Below the pieces are notes generated by a model. The model saw only the letters and a list, made by a program, of their open reading frames with translations. It did no database searches and was not told the DNA's origin. From the NCBI GenBank assembly GCA_026387235.1, contig JAPLMD010000066.1, forward strand, positions 1-49,988: DNA of 49,988 nucleotides. The letters run 5' to 3'. The position numbers and the translations under genes were made by a program. Shown here in pieces: positions 1 to 8,594 of this stretch. Each line of letters starts with the position of its first letter. Positions within the stretch are counted from its first letter, which is position 1. This DNA comes from Candidatus Omnitrophota bacterium. GTDB taxonomy: Bacteria; Omnitrophota; Gorgyraeia; Gorgyraeales; Gorgyraeaceae.

Positions 1-1
1 G

Positions 2-997
2 GAGATTTGCAGCATGCTTAGAAAAACGGATAAAAATATTACATTAGCCGTGAATAAAGTGGACAGCGGAAGCTTAACGCAGAAGGCTAATGATTTTTAC
101 GGTTTAGGCTTTGGAGAGCCTATGTTCATATCCAGCTTGCATGGCCTGGGAATAGGAGATCTTTTAGATAAAGTTATGCGTAATATTGAGCAGCCTAATA
201 ACCAGAGCAGAAGCTTGGAACACGCCGTAAAACTTGCTGTTATTGGTAAGCCAAACGTTGGAAAATCCTCTTTTGTTAACAGTATTTTAGGAGAAGATAG
301 GATTACTGTCAGCGACATCCCCGGCACCACAAGAGATTCAATCGACACATACTTTGAGAAAGACAGAAAATCTTTTGTTATAATTGACACGGCAGGCATA
401 CGCTCAAAGAGCAAGATAAAAGACGCTGTCACTTATTTCAGTATATTGCGCACCGAAGAGAGCATTAAAAGAAGCGACGTGGCTGTGATAATTGCGGATG
501 CGCCGCTTGGGATAACTAAAGAGGAGCACAAGATAATAGACCTTGTCCAGAAAAATTTTAAGCCGTTTATCCTGGCTATAAATAAATGGGACCTGGCGGA
601 AAAAGAAGGCGTAAAGCAAGTTGGATACGAAAAAGTAATCCGCGAAAATATCAGGTTTATGTATAATGCGCCTATTGTTTTTATATCCGCGTTAAGAAAA
701 ATAAATCTCATGGCAGTGATTGATCTGGCGCATGAGCTGGCAGAAATAACCAGAAAGAATTTTTCAACAAGCGATTTAAACGCTATTCTGAAATCTATAG
801 AGTTTTATCCGACAAAGCTTTATTCCATAAGGCAGATAAAAAATTCTCCGCCTGAGTTTGAGGTTATCGCGAAAAGCCCGGAAGCGATAAACAATTCCGA
901 AGTAAATCACCTAGTCAATATATTCAGGAAAAAGTTGAATCTGGAAGGAGTTCCCGTGGTTATAAGGTTTAAAAGAAAGACATTTAAGTCCCGTTAA
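2..997 (+). CDS. der: Ribosome-assembly GTPase Der (EngA), 5'-truncated by window edge
   Basis: Der is a tandem-GTPase-domain protein that helps mature the 50S ribosomal subunit. The open frame runs in from the left edge (an internal Met lies at base 14), so the first GTPase domain is mostly missing. What remains is the end of domain 1 with its NKVD guanine-specificity motif, then a complete second domain: GKPNVGKSS (G1), PGTTRD (G2 region), DTAGIRSKSK (G3) and NKWD (G4). It ends with the KH-like C-terminal domain and a basic tail (RFKRKTFKSR). The visible part is 331 residues against about 440-490 for whole Der. The two-domain order and the DTAGIR...K signature make the call secure. Only 54 bases separate it from plsY, so co-transcription is possible. 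Confidence 0.95.
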   Translation, partial: EICSMLRKTDKNITLAVNKVDSGSLTQKANDFYGLGFGEPMFISSLHGLGIGDLLDKVMRNIEQPNNQSRSLEHAVKLAVIGKPNVGKSSFVNSILGEDRITVSDIPGTTRDSIDTYFEKDRKSFVIIDTAGIRSKSKIKDAVTYFSILRTEESIKRSDVAVIIADAPLGITKEEHKIIDLVQKNFKPFILAINKWDLAEKEGVKQVGYEKVIRENIRFMYNAPIVFISALRKINLMAVIDLAHELAEITRKNFSTSDLNAILKSIEFYPTKLYSIRQIKNSPPEFEVIAKSPEAINNSEVNHLVNIFRKKLNLEGVPVVIRFKRKTFKSR

Positions 998-1051
998 TGC
1001 TACAAAACAAATCATACTTGCTTAGTAACATATGAAAGGTTAGGAGGGCAT

Positions 1052-1681
1052 GTGGGGTATATTATATTATTTCTTGGGTTTGTGGCAGCTTACATAATCG
1101 GGTCTATTCCTACGGCATATATATTCGGCAGGGTTATTAAAGGCATAGATATACGCGAATACGGCAGCGGGAACGTCGGAGCTACAAACGTATTCAGGGT
1201 TATAGGCAAGGTGCCCGGCATAATAGTTCTTATGATAGACATCGTCAAAGGCCTCATCTGCGTAACTTATCTTGCTTCCGGGTTTTTATATCTGGCGCCT
1301 GTCACAAGGCCCGAACTTTACAGGATACTGGTTGGACTTTTCGCAATAGCTGGGCACAATTGGACGCTATTTCTTAAATTTAAAGGCGGCAAGGGCGTTG
1401 CTGCAAGCGCTGGCGTAGTGATAGGGCTTATACCTAAGATATCCTGGCTCGGATTCATGGTCTGGCTGATCACGTTTTTTATAACAGGATTTGTATCTCT
1501 CGCATCCATCATAGCGGTTATCTCAGTTCCGATTTTTACGCTTGCATTCGGAGAGCCCGTAGAAATAATTATTTTCACGTGTCTTTTATGCCTGATAATA
1601 GTCCATAGACATAAATCAAACATCAGGCGCCTGGCAAGAGGCGAAGAAAAGAGAATAGCGTTTTTTAAGAAGAAAAAATGA
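1052..1681 (+). CDS. plsY: Acyl-phosphate glycerol-3-phosphate acyltransferase PlsY
   Basis: This integral membrane enzyme transfers an acyl chain from acyl-phosphate to glycerol-3-phosphate, the first step of phospholipid synthesis. The 209 residues are mostly hydrophobic. They carry the family signatures GSGNVGATN (about residue 38) and GHNW...FKGGKGVA (about residues 98-115), which form the phosphate- and acyl-phosphate-binding loops. Length is normal for PlsY. A GTG start is chosen because it directly follows TAGGAGGG and gives the expected hydrophobic first helix; an ATG two bases upstream is in another frame. The stop overlaps the dinG-like start as ATGA, indicating translational coupling. 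Confidence 0.95.
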   Translation: MGYIILFLGFVAAYIIGSIPTAYIFGRVIKGIDIREYGSGNVGATNVFRVIGKVPGIIVLMIDIVKGLICVTYLASGFLYLAPVTRPELYRILVGLFAIAGHNWTLFLKFKGGKGVAASAGVVIGLIPKISWLGFMVWLITFFITGFVSLASIIAVISVPIFTLAFGEPVEIIIFTCLLCLIIVHRHKSNIRRLARGEEKRIAFFKKKK

Positions 1682-3627
1682 AAAAAATTTTTGACAAAAA
1701 CGGCCCAATAGCCAAGGCCATGCCCGGGTATGAGGTGAGGCATGAGCAGATAGAAATGGCAGAGGCTATTGAGAGCGCCATACAGCATTCAGAGCAGTTG
1801 ATTGTAGAGGCTGGGACCGGCATAGGTAAAAGTTTTGCTTATCTGGTGCCGCTTGCAGAATACGCGCTTGAAAACAAAACTCTCGGCATAGTTTCCACAA
1901 ACACTATAAGCCTTCAGGAACAAATTATTCATAAAGACATACCTTTTCTGGAAAAATTCCTGGATAAAGATTTTAAAGCAGTACTTGTGAAAGGCAGGAA
2001 TAATTATCTGTGCCTGAGAAGGCTGCATAGGTCTGAGTTTCAGCAGAAAGATCTTTTTTCTGACCAGTACGAGTTAACAGAATTTACAAAGATTTTTGCC
2101 TGGTCGTATAAAACGCAGGACGGTACGCTTTACGACTTGGAAGAAGAGCCTGATTCAAAGGTTTGGAGCCTGATTTCAGCTGATTCAGAAACCTGCCTTG
2201 GCAAAAATTGCCAGTATTATAAAAGATGTTTTTTTCAGAAAGCCAGAGAAAAAATAAGCGAAGCGAGGATATTGGTTGTGAACCATCATTTATTTTTTTC
2301 GAACCTGGCGCTGGAGAAAGAGCAGAAAAACATATTTCCTGAATGGGACGCGCTTGTGTTCGACGAGGCGCATAGCATCGAAGGCGTAGCTACGGAACAT
2401 CTGGGCGCAAGCATATCAAATACAGGCATAAAATATCTACTGGACCTTTTGTTTAACTTAAAAAAACAAAAAGGGTTTTTGTTGGCCGTAGGCGATCAGA
2501 ATAGCATGGAAATGGTGGAGCAGATACGCAGGAGATCAGACGCATTTTTTAAGGACGCAAAGGAATATTTTGACGCAAACGCGAAAAAAGAAGATTCTGA
2601 CACGCTCAGGATCAAGGAGAAAAATTTTATAGAAAACAACCTGTCGTTACCTTTGCATGACCTGGCGGAATCGCTTCTAGCCGCTAAAAAAAGCGCGAAG
2701 GATAAAGAAGATGAGATGGAAATAGCCAGTTTCGCCAGGAAAATAAGCGGCCTAAAAGATTCCGTGGAACTTATACTTAACCAGGCAATGGGAAATTATG
2801 TATACTGGATGGAATGCTCCAAAAATAAAAAGGTAAACAGGATTTCTATAAATATGGCTCCTGTAAATATAGGCGAAATATTAAAAGAAAGGCTTTTTAA
2901 TGAGGAAAAACCGATTATTCTGACAAGCGCAACGCTCTCAGTGGGCAATGGTTCGTTCGAGTATTTTAAGGCTAGGGTTGGGGCAAGAAAAGCCATAGAG
3001 TTGAAGATGGGTTCCCCGTTTGACTACAAAAACCAGGTCAGGATGTATATAGCGAAAGACATGCCTAATCCCGATAATGTGACTGATTATGCGGCCAAAG
3101 CGGCAGATAGAATAAAACGATACCTGAGCCTTACAAATGGAAACGCATTCGTGCTTTTTACAAGCTATTCTCTGATGAATATCGTCTATGAGGAACTTGA
3201 GGGATATCTTATTCAGAAGGGTTTTAACGTTTTAAGGCAGGGCAATGGTTTGAGCAGAAGTAAAATGCTTGCCAGTTTTAAAAAAGAGTCAGGGTCTGTG
3301 CTTTTCGGAGTGGACACATTCTGGCAGGGCATAGATGTTCAAGGCAAAGCCCTCTCTAATGTAATTATAACAAAACTGCCTTTTGCGGTCCCTGATCATC
3401 CGGTTATCGAAGCAAGAATAGAGGATATAAAAAAAAGAGGAGGCGACGCTTTTCTGGAGTATAATCTGCCGGAAGCTGTCCTTAAATTTAAACAGGGGTT
3501 TGGCAGATTAATTCGCAGCAAGAAAGATACCGGCATAATAGCTATTCTTGACAGCCGCATAATAAACAAATTTTATGGCAGGGCATTCTTGAGTTCTATT
3601 CCAAAATGTGATATAATCATTGAATAA
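1678..3627 (+). CDS. dinG: DinG/XPD-family ATP-dependent DNA helicase
   Basis: This is a superfamily 2 helicase of the iron-sulfur DinG/XPD group, which unwinds 5' overhang, D-loop and R-loop substrates. Walker A is AGTGIGKS (residues 45-52) and the DEAH box is at 229-232. Four cysteines (C112, C173, C178, C184) lie between them in the arrangement that holds a 4Fe-4S cluster. The C-terminal half has FGVDTFWQGIDVQG and GFGRLIRS, the motif V/VI region. At 649 residues it lacks the N-terminal exonuclease of the Firmicute DinG form. The start overlaps the plsY stop. The family is certain; whether it is orthologous to E. coli DinG or YoaA is not resolved from sequence alone. Confidence 0.9.
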   Translation: MKKIFDKNGPIAKAMPGYEVRHEQIEMAEAIESAIQHSEQLIVEAGTGIGKSFAYLVPLAEYALENKTLGIVSTNTISLQEQIIHKDIPFLEKFLDKDFKAVLVKGRNNYLCLRRLHRSEFQQKDLFSDQYELTEFTKIFAWSYKTQDGTLYDLEEEPDSKVWSLISADSETCLGKNCQYYKRCFFQKAREKISEARILVVNHHLFFSNLALEKEQKNIFPEWDALVFDEAHSIEGVATEHLGASISNTGIKYLLDLLFNLKKQKGFLLAVGDQNSMEMVEQIRRRSDAFFKDAKEYFDANAKKEDSDTLRIKEKNFIENNLSLPLHDLAESLLAAKKSAKDKEDEMEIASFARKISGLKDSVELILNQAMGNYVYWMECSKNKKVNRISINMAPVNIGEILKERLFNEEKPIILTSATLSVGNGSFEYFKARVGARKAIELKMGSPFDYKNQVRMYIAKDMPNPDNVTDYAAKAADRIKRYLSLTNGNAFVLFTSYSLMNIVYEELEGYLIQKGFNVLRQGNGLSRSKMLASFKKESGSVLFGVDTFWQGIDVQGKALSNVIITKLPFAVPDHPVIEARIEDIKKRGGDAFLEYNLPEAVLKFKQGFGRLIRSKKDTGIIAILDSRIINKFYGRAFLSSIPKCDIIIE

Positions 3628-3642
3628 AAGATATAAAAAAAC

Positions 3643-3671
3643 TTGACAATCTCAGGTATAGAAGGTATACT
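3643..3671 (+). promoter_or_regulatory. Sigma70-type promoter for the exported-protein pair
   Basis: TTGACA at 3643-3648 and TATACT at 3666-3671 are separated by exactly 17 bases. The predicted start point lies near 3678, giving a leader of about 35 bases that contains AAAGGGGG just before the ATG at 3712. This separates the downstream pair from dinG as its own transcription unit. Confidence 0.8.
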
Positions 3672-3711
3672 AGTAACAGTTTTAAAATGTATTTAATAAA
3701 GGGGGTTTTGC

Positions 3712-5202
3712 ATGGATAAAGCTTTAAAGTCGTTGTCAGCTATTGTGGCGCTTAGTTTTATCGGAATAAGCTTGTGTTCTGCTGAAACAATTTGGGAAAA
3801 GCGGCAAAAGGCAATTAAGGCTGAAACTCAGCCCCAGGCTGAGCAGAAAGCAGAAGAAATAGCAGAGCCTGATACTTCTGACTATAATGAAGAAGATATA
3901 GCAATGCCTGCAAAACCGGTTACCCTTGATCCAACAGACCCCTTTAACATAACTGTCCCAGCCATGTATGGCACAATAATAGATTCATATAAAGGTACGA
4001 ATGGCAAGCTGATAGTCCATATCCAGGATGCGCATGCAAATTACGAGGCGCAGAAAAATATAGCAGGAATAATAGGAGCACTGGTTGATGACTATAATAT
4101 AAATTTAGTTCTTATGGAAGGGAAGTTGACAGATAGAGACTTTAAATATTTAAGATACAGGGCTCCAATGGAAGTAAGAGAGGAGATAGCAGACAATCTT
4201 TTGAAAAAAGGAGATTTTAATGGGGTTAATTATCTTGACCTGTCTTCCTCTTATCCTATATCCATTCAAGGGGTAGAGGATAAAAATCTTTACGATTCTA
4301 ACGGTATGTTTTTATTGGAAATGGATAAATTTAAAGATAGTGCATTGGAATATTTGAATAAAATGTCAGAGGCAGGGCAGAAGATAAAGGAAAAGGTTTA
4401 TAATCAGGACCTATTGTCTTTGGACAAGGCAAAGAAAGATTACGAAAATGAAACAATAGATCTTTTAGGTTATTACAGGATATTAAATGATGCAATAAAG
4501 AAAAAGGGCATAAGCGTATCCGAATTTACTAATTTCGCAAATCTTATGAAGATAGATGATATGGAGAAAAAGATAGATTTCGTAAAGATAAATACAGGCG
4601 CGGCTACGGATGAGCAAAAGGCCCTTTACAAAGAATATCAAGACAGCCTTAAAAATCTAAATGTAAGTAAGCTATTTAAAGAAGAATTGCCAGCAGAAGG
4701 CAAGGTCTTGAATTCTATTTCAGAAAATGACAATCAAAAAGAGCTTATCAAAATCTCAAAGGCTATATCAATATTGGATAAGATGTTAAGGATTAAGCTT
4801 GTGCCTGAGGAATACGGATATTTTCTGAGTAATAAAAAAGATTTTGATCCCAAGAAATGGGCAGATTTTTTAAAGAAAGAATCTGATGAACTTGCGCTAG
4901 GCCTGCAGATTCCTGAAAATTATTATGTAATAACCGACAACATAACCACCATAGAAAAATTTTACAGCACGGCTACAGAAAGAGAAAAAACATTTGTAAA
5001 CAAGTCTGACGAAAAAATAAAAAAGGATAATGTAAACTCAGCTATCCTTATTGCAGGCGGTTTTCACACTCCTTCGCTAACCCAGCTATTGAGTGAAGCG
5101 GGTTATTCATATATAGTCATAAGCCCAAAGGTTACAACAAAAACAGATGATAACCTTTACAGGGAGACCCTTAAAAGAGAATGGGACCCAGCAATAAAAT
5201 AA
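3712..5202 (+). CDS. Exported protein resembling the ChaN/TIKI (haem-uptake/EreA-like) superfamily
   Basis: The 496-residue protein begins with a cleavable-type signal peptide (basic MDKALK, hydrophobic core, cleavage near CSA-ET), so it is probably periplasmic. After a low-complexity acidic linker (about residues 25-65) it has HIQDAHANYEAQKN with LVLMEGK about 30 residues on, and near the C-terminus AGGFHTPSLTQLL. An N-terminal aspartate/histidine-rich strand, a following MEG strand and a C-terminal GGxH strand are the pattern of ChaN/TIKI-like metal-dependent proteins. This is inferred from motifs, not from alignment. The middle is helical and charged. I recall similar DAHxNYEAQ proteins in Omnitrophota, but no function is established. 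It is followed 17 bases later by another exported protein and shares its promoter. Confidence 0.55.
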   Translation: MDKALKSLSAIVALSFIGISLCSAETIWEKRQKAIKAETQPQAEQKAEEIAEPDTSDYNEEDIAMPAKPVTLDPTDPFNITVPAMYGTIIDSYKGTNGKLIVHIQDAHANYEAQKNIAGIIGALVDDYNINLVLMEGKLTDRDFKYLRYRAPMEVREEIADNLLKKGDFNGVNYLDLSSSYPISIQGVEDKNLYDSNGMFLLEMDKFKDSALEYLNKMSEAGQKIKEKVYNQDLLSLDKAKKDYENETIDLLGYYRILNDAIKKKGISVSEFTNFANLMKIDDMEKKIDFVKINTGAATDEQKALYKEYQDSLKNLNVSKLFKEELPAEGKVLNSISENDNQKELIKISKAISILDKMLRIKLVPEEYGYFLSNKKDFDPKKWADFLKKESDELALGLQIPENYYVITDNITTIEKFYSTATEREKTFVNKSDEKIKKDNVNSAILIAGGFHTPSLTQLLSEAGYSYIVISPKVTTKTDDNLYRETLKREWDPAIK

Positions 5203-5219
5203 TAAAAAGGAGGGGAAAT

Positions 5220-6359
5220 ATGAAGGTGAACAGATTTTTAATGCTATTGTGCATTGCAGCTTTGATTAGTATTTTTGTTTTTGGGACAAGAGATTTAATA
5301 TTTGCAAAAGGAGCAGTAGTTGTAGAAGAGGCACAAGGAGGTACTACTGCTGTTGAAGGACAAATGCCGTCAACAACACCTGGGACAGAAGATAAAGGCT
5401 CTCCTATGCATGCTTGGAAAGCTATTGTAACAGCTGGTAAAAAAGAAGGTGATATTATAACAAGCGAAGAATTTGCCGGCATGAGAAACTGGTCAGCCAG
5501 AACAAGAGGCTATGAATTACAAAGCTTAGTTGTAATAGGTGTTTTGGCGCCAACTGGCACAAAAGGCGAATATAAGCTCGTGGTAGGTGCTACTACAGAT
5601 CAGATAGACCAGATTAATGAGCGGGCTAAACCATTCGTTGGTAGAACAGGTACAAATGGAGCAGCTTTAGGCATTGATAGCTATAGGTTGGATTCAGCTT
5701 ATTTAGGTCAAGGTAATGTTGCAGCTGGAAACTATGCTGCAGAAGCAATAAATGTTATAGTAAAAGATGTAACCAAGACAACAGCAGAAGTTAAAGCAGC
5801 TGCTAATACAAATTTTACAGGAGAGATAGCTGATGGGAAAGTTTTACCTGCAGCAGTTGCTATTAACGGAGATGTACCATTTACAATAAACGGTATAACT
5901 ATTTCAGGAAAAGATATGGATATATATCCCATCGAAGCGCAAGCTGTCTTAGCAGCATTGGTAGACATAAGGATAGTTTCTCCCGAAGGTAAAATTAAAG
6001 GCCAGGCTTGCGATTTTAGTGCAACAAAAGCTAAGACAGTAATGTTTAAAGATGTGTTTGTTACTGACAACCCAAGCGGATTTAAAGAAGAATTTGGCAA
6101 ATTGGCTAACGATGTAACAGCCGTCATTGTGGCAATAGATAAAAATGATGCTGAAATAAGGAAAGGCCTTGAGGACGCTGGGTTATTGCAAGAATGGGGG
6201 AAGAGGATAATAGTTATGGGCGTAAAGCCTGCATCTCCAGCATCTCAGGCATTTGCAAGATTGTTTGGCGACAGTAATATCATTGATCTGCGCGGTCAGA
6301 CTATAGACAAGATTCTTAAAGACAGAGACCTGATAGCAGGGTTAAAAGGCGCAGTATAA
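5220..6359 (+). CDS. Exported protein of unknown function
   Basis: I do not recognise this family. The ATG at 5220 is chosen because it follows AAGGAGGGG with ideal spacing; an in-frame ATG at 5181 lies inside the upstream gene and would put the signal sequence in mid-protein. The 379-residue product starts MKVNRFLMLLC with one hydrophobic segment (about residues 5-22), then an Ala/Gly/Thr-rich stretch. The body has alternating beta-like and helical segments (for example TAVIVAIDKNDAEIRKGLE near residue 305, which looks like a Rossmann-type strand-helix). No catalytic motif is evident. It is the second and last gene of the unit that starts at 3643 and is closed by the terminator at 6388, so its role is probably linked to the upstream ChaN-like protein. 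Confidence 0.6.
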   Translation: MKVNRFLMLLCIAALISIFVFGTRDLIFAKGAVVVEEAQGGTTAVEGQMPSTTPGTEDKGSPMHAWKAIVTAGKKEGDIITSEEFAGMRNWSARTRGYELQSLVVIGVLAPTGTKGEYKLVVGATTDQIDQINERAKPFVGRTGTNGAALGIDSYRLDSAYLGQGNVAAGNYAAEAINVIVKDVTKTTAEVKAAANTNFTGEIADGKVLPAAVAINGDVPFTINGITISGKDMDIYPIEAQAVLAALVDIRIVSPEGKIKGQACDFSATKAKTVMFKDVFVTDNPSGFKEEFGKLANDVTAVIVAIDKNDAEIRKGLEDAGLLQEWGKRIIVMGVKPASPASQAFARLFGDSNIIDLRGQTIDKILKDRDLIAGLKGAV

Positions 6360-6387
6360 TATAATTTAGATCAGCTGATTTATTTTA

Positions 6388-6427
6388 CCCCGCCCTTTCT
6401 AAAATTTAAAAAAGGGCGGGGTTTTTT
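6388..6427 (+). terminator. Rho-independent terminator
   Basis: An 11-bp GC-rich stem (CCCCGCCCTTT at 6388-6398, AAAGGGCGGGG at 6411-6421) is followed directly by six T. It lies 28 bases after the stop of the exported-protein gene. The stem is the same as that of the terminator at 16523. Confidence 0.9.
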
Positions 6428-6432
6428 AATGA

Positions 6433-6570
6433 GGCCACAATTTACGGAACGTAGTGACGTAAATTGTATAGGCCGAATTAATCCCGAGGATGCGACTAAG
6501 AGGAGCATTCGAGGGATCTAATTGAGATTGGCTTCGCCCTGAGGGCTTGGCGCTTCCTCGCAATGACACT
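6433..6570. repeat. Cluster of intergenic palindromes
   Basis: The gap between the terminator and the trpB promoter holds three palindromes and no credible ORF. The first is ACAATTTACG (6437-6446) with CGTAAATTGT (6458-6467), flanked by GGCC on both sides. The second is ATCCC...GGGAT (6481-6517) with an inner GATGC/GCATT stem and the loop GACTAAGAGGA. The third is a GAGATTG...CGCAATGAC unit (6524-6567), with GCCCTGAGGGC inside, which resembles a REP-like intergenic repeat seen in many bacterial genomes (from memory). Confidence 0.7.
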
Positions 6571-6585
6571 TTTCCCTTGATTCTA

Positions 6586-6614
6586 TTGACAAATGATTCT
6601 TTTTTCTATATAAT
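6586..6614 (+). promoter_or_regulatory. Consensus sigma70 promoter of trpBA
   Basis: TTGACA (6586-6591) and TATAAT (6609-6614) are both perfect matches with a 17-base spacer. The predicted start is near 6621, leaving a leader of about 20 bases with TTGGAGA before the trpB ATG. The leader is too short for a trp attenuator or T-box, so no leader-based tryptophan control is visible. Confidence 0.85.
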
Positions 6615-6640
6615 TTATATTCTATATTGGAGATATGTAG

Positions 6641-7816
6641 ATGTTACCTGATAAATACGGTAAATTTGGCGTATTTGGCGGAAAGTTTGTGCCTGAAACG
6701 CTCATGATAGCTCTTGAAGAGCTTGAAAAAGAATATAAAAAAACGCAGAAAGACGCTAAATTCAAAAAAGAATTAGATAATTTACTGGAAGTCTACGCAG
6801 GCAGGCCTACGCCGCTCTACCTAGCGAAAAACTTATCTAAAAAAACCAAAAGAAAAATATATTTAAAAAGAGAAGATCTTCTTCATACCGGCGCCCATAA
6901 GATAAACAATACTTTAGGCCAGGTGCTTCTGGCCGTTAAGATGGGAAAAACCCGCATCATCGCGGAAACAGGCGCGGGACAGCATGGGCTAGCTACTGCG
7001 ACCAGCGCAGCGCTATTCGGGCTTCCGTGCGAAGTATATATGGGAGAAGAAGATATTCACAGGCAGGCTCTTAATGTATTTAAGATGAGGCTTCTCGGCG
7101 CGAAAGTAATACCTGTTTATTCGGGAAGCAAAACCCTGAAAGACGCTACAAGCGAAGCAATAAGAGATTGGGTTACGAACGTAAGGAACACGTATTACGT
7201 CATAGGTTCTGCCATAGGCCCGCACCCGTATCCGATGATGGTCAGGGATTTTCAGTCAGTGATAGGCAAGGAGACAAAAAAACAGATTCTTAAATATGAA
7301 AAAAGACTTCCTGACTATATGGTTGCGTGTGTCGGCGGCGGAAGCAACGCAATGGGGTTTTTCCACCCATTTTTTAAAACAGGTGTAAAGCTTATCGGAG
7401 TGGAGGCAGGCGGATTAGGGCTTAATACGGAAAAGCACGGGGCAAGTCTTTGCAAAGGGGCTGTGGGTATTTTACATGGAACCAAGAGCTATCTATTGCA
7501 GGATAAAGACGGCCAGGTGAGAATAGCTCATTCCATATCTGCGGGATTGGATTATCCGGGCACAGGACCTGAACATTCTTATTATAAAGAAACCGGCCGC
7601 GCTGAATATGCGGCAATAACGGATAAAGAAGCGCTTCAGGGATTTAAGATGCTTACAGAACAGGAGGGCATAATACCCGCTTTGGAATCAAGTCATGCGA
7701 TATATTATGCTGTTAAAAAATTAGCTCCAAAAGTAAGTAAAGATAAAATCATAGCAGTCTGCCTTTCAGGCAGAGGCGATAAAGACATTGATATAATTAA
7801 AAATGAATCGCATTGA
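6641..7816 (+). CDS. trpB: Tryptophan synthase beta chain
   Basis: TrpB joins indole and L-serine to make tryptophan using pyridoxal phosphate. The 391 residues match the usual length of TrpB1. [14 protein letters not shown] contains the Schiff-base lysine (K87), ETGAGQHG the substrate-binding loop and GGGSNAMG the phosphate-binding glycine loop. The N-terminal [17 protein letters not shown] is typical of the TrpA-partnered form. The start is supported by TTGGAGA upstream. It overlaps trpA by 14 bases, which fits synthesis of a coupled alpha2beta2 complex. No other trp biosynthetic genes are in the window. Confidence 0.97.
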   Translation: MLPDKYGKFGVFGGKFVPETLMIALEELEKEYKKTQKDAKFKKELDNLLEVYAGRPTPLYLAKNLSKKTKRKIYLKREDLLHTGAHKINNTLGQVLLAVKMGKTRIIAETGAGQHGLATATSAALFGLPCEVYMGEEDIHRQALNVFKMRLLGAKVIPVYSGSKTLKDATSEAIRDWVTNVRNTYYVIGSAIGPHPYPMMVRDFQSVIGKETKKQILKYEKRLPDYMVACVGGGSNAMGFFHPFFKTGVKLIGVEAGGLGLNTEKHGASLCKGAVGILHGTKSYLLQDKDGQVRIAHSISAGLDYPGTGPEHSYYKETGRAEYAAITDKEALQGFKMLTEQEGIIPALESSHAIYYAVKKLAPKVSKDKIIAVCLSGRGDKDIDIIKNESH

Positions 7817-8591
7817 TAAAAAATTTAAAGAATTGCGGGAAGATAATAAGAAAGCTTTTATTGCTTTTATAATGGCAGGGGATCCATCTTTAGCCATCAC
7901 AAAAAAATTGATACTTGAATTAGACAAGCAAGGCGCGGATGTTATTGAGCTTGGCGTGCCTTTTTCTGATCCTATTGCTGACGGCCCAACCATACAAAAG
8001 GCTTCAGAGAGAGGTTTAAAAAGCAGGACAACTCTTGCCGATGTATTTAAGATAGCGAGGAGTGTCAGATCCATAATACAGACTCCGATAGTCTTTTTGA
8101 TGTACTACAATCTGGTTTTTCACTATGGGCTCGAAAGATTCGTAAAAGATGCTATATTTTCAGGCGTTGACGGCGTTATCATACCGGATCTTCCCGTGGA
8201 AGAGTCAAAAGATTTGCGGATGATTGCGAAAAGGCATGCCTTTTCAGTGATACATCTTTTGGCTCCGACCAGTTCTATTGAAAGAATAAAAAAAGTCAGC
8301 AATGCTTCAACAGGTTTTATATATTATGTTTCCCTTACCGGAACAACCGGAACCAGGGTAAAATTGCCGAAAGAACTGAAGTTGAGCATAAAAAATATAA
8401 AAAAGATTACCAAAAAACCTGTTTGCGCTGGATTTGGTATATCTACTCCCGAACAGGTAAAAGAGGTTCAGAAGGCGGCTGACGGAGCAATTGTAGGGAG
8501 CGCGATTGTAAAAGTTATTGAAAAAAATATCAGGAAGAAAGATTTAGTAAAAAAAGTCGGAAGTTTTGTAAGAACTCTAAAGGGGGCTTAA
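7803..8591 (+). CDS. trpA: Tryptophan synthase alpha chain
   Basis: TrpA cleaves indole-3-glycerol phosphate to indole, which is channelled to TrpB. The 262-residue TIM barrel has [17 protein letters not shown], which includes the two catalytic acids (Glu and Asp of the E49/D60 pair in enteric numbering). It also has [11 protein letters not shown] and the phosphate-binding FGISTPEQ and GSAIVK loops. The start codon lies inside the 3' end of trpB, so translation is coupled. Three bases separate its stop from the manC start. Confidence 0.97.
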   Translation: MNRIDKKFKELREDNKKAFIAFIMAGDPSLAITKKLILELDKQGADVIELGVPFSDPIADGPTIQKASERGLKSRTTLADVFKIARSVRSIIQTPIVFLMYYNLVFHYGLERFVKDAIFSGVDGVIIPDLPVEESKDLRMIAKRHAFSVIHLLAPTSSIERIKKVSNASTGFIYYVSLTGTTGTRVKLPKELKLSIKNIKKITKKPVCAGFGISTPEQVKEVQKAADGAIVGSAIVKVIEKNIRKKDLVKKVGSFVRTLKGA

Positions 8592-8594
8592 TTT

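Noticed and set aside
433-711. Minus-strand open frames under der and many other genes
   Set aside because: They are antisense shadows of well-supported genes with no ribosome site or recognisable product.
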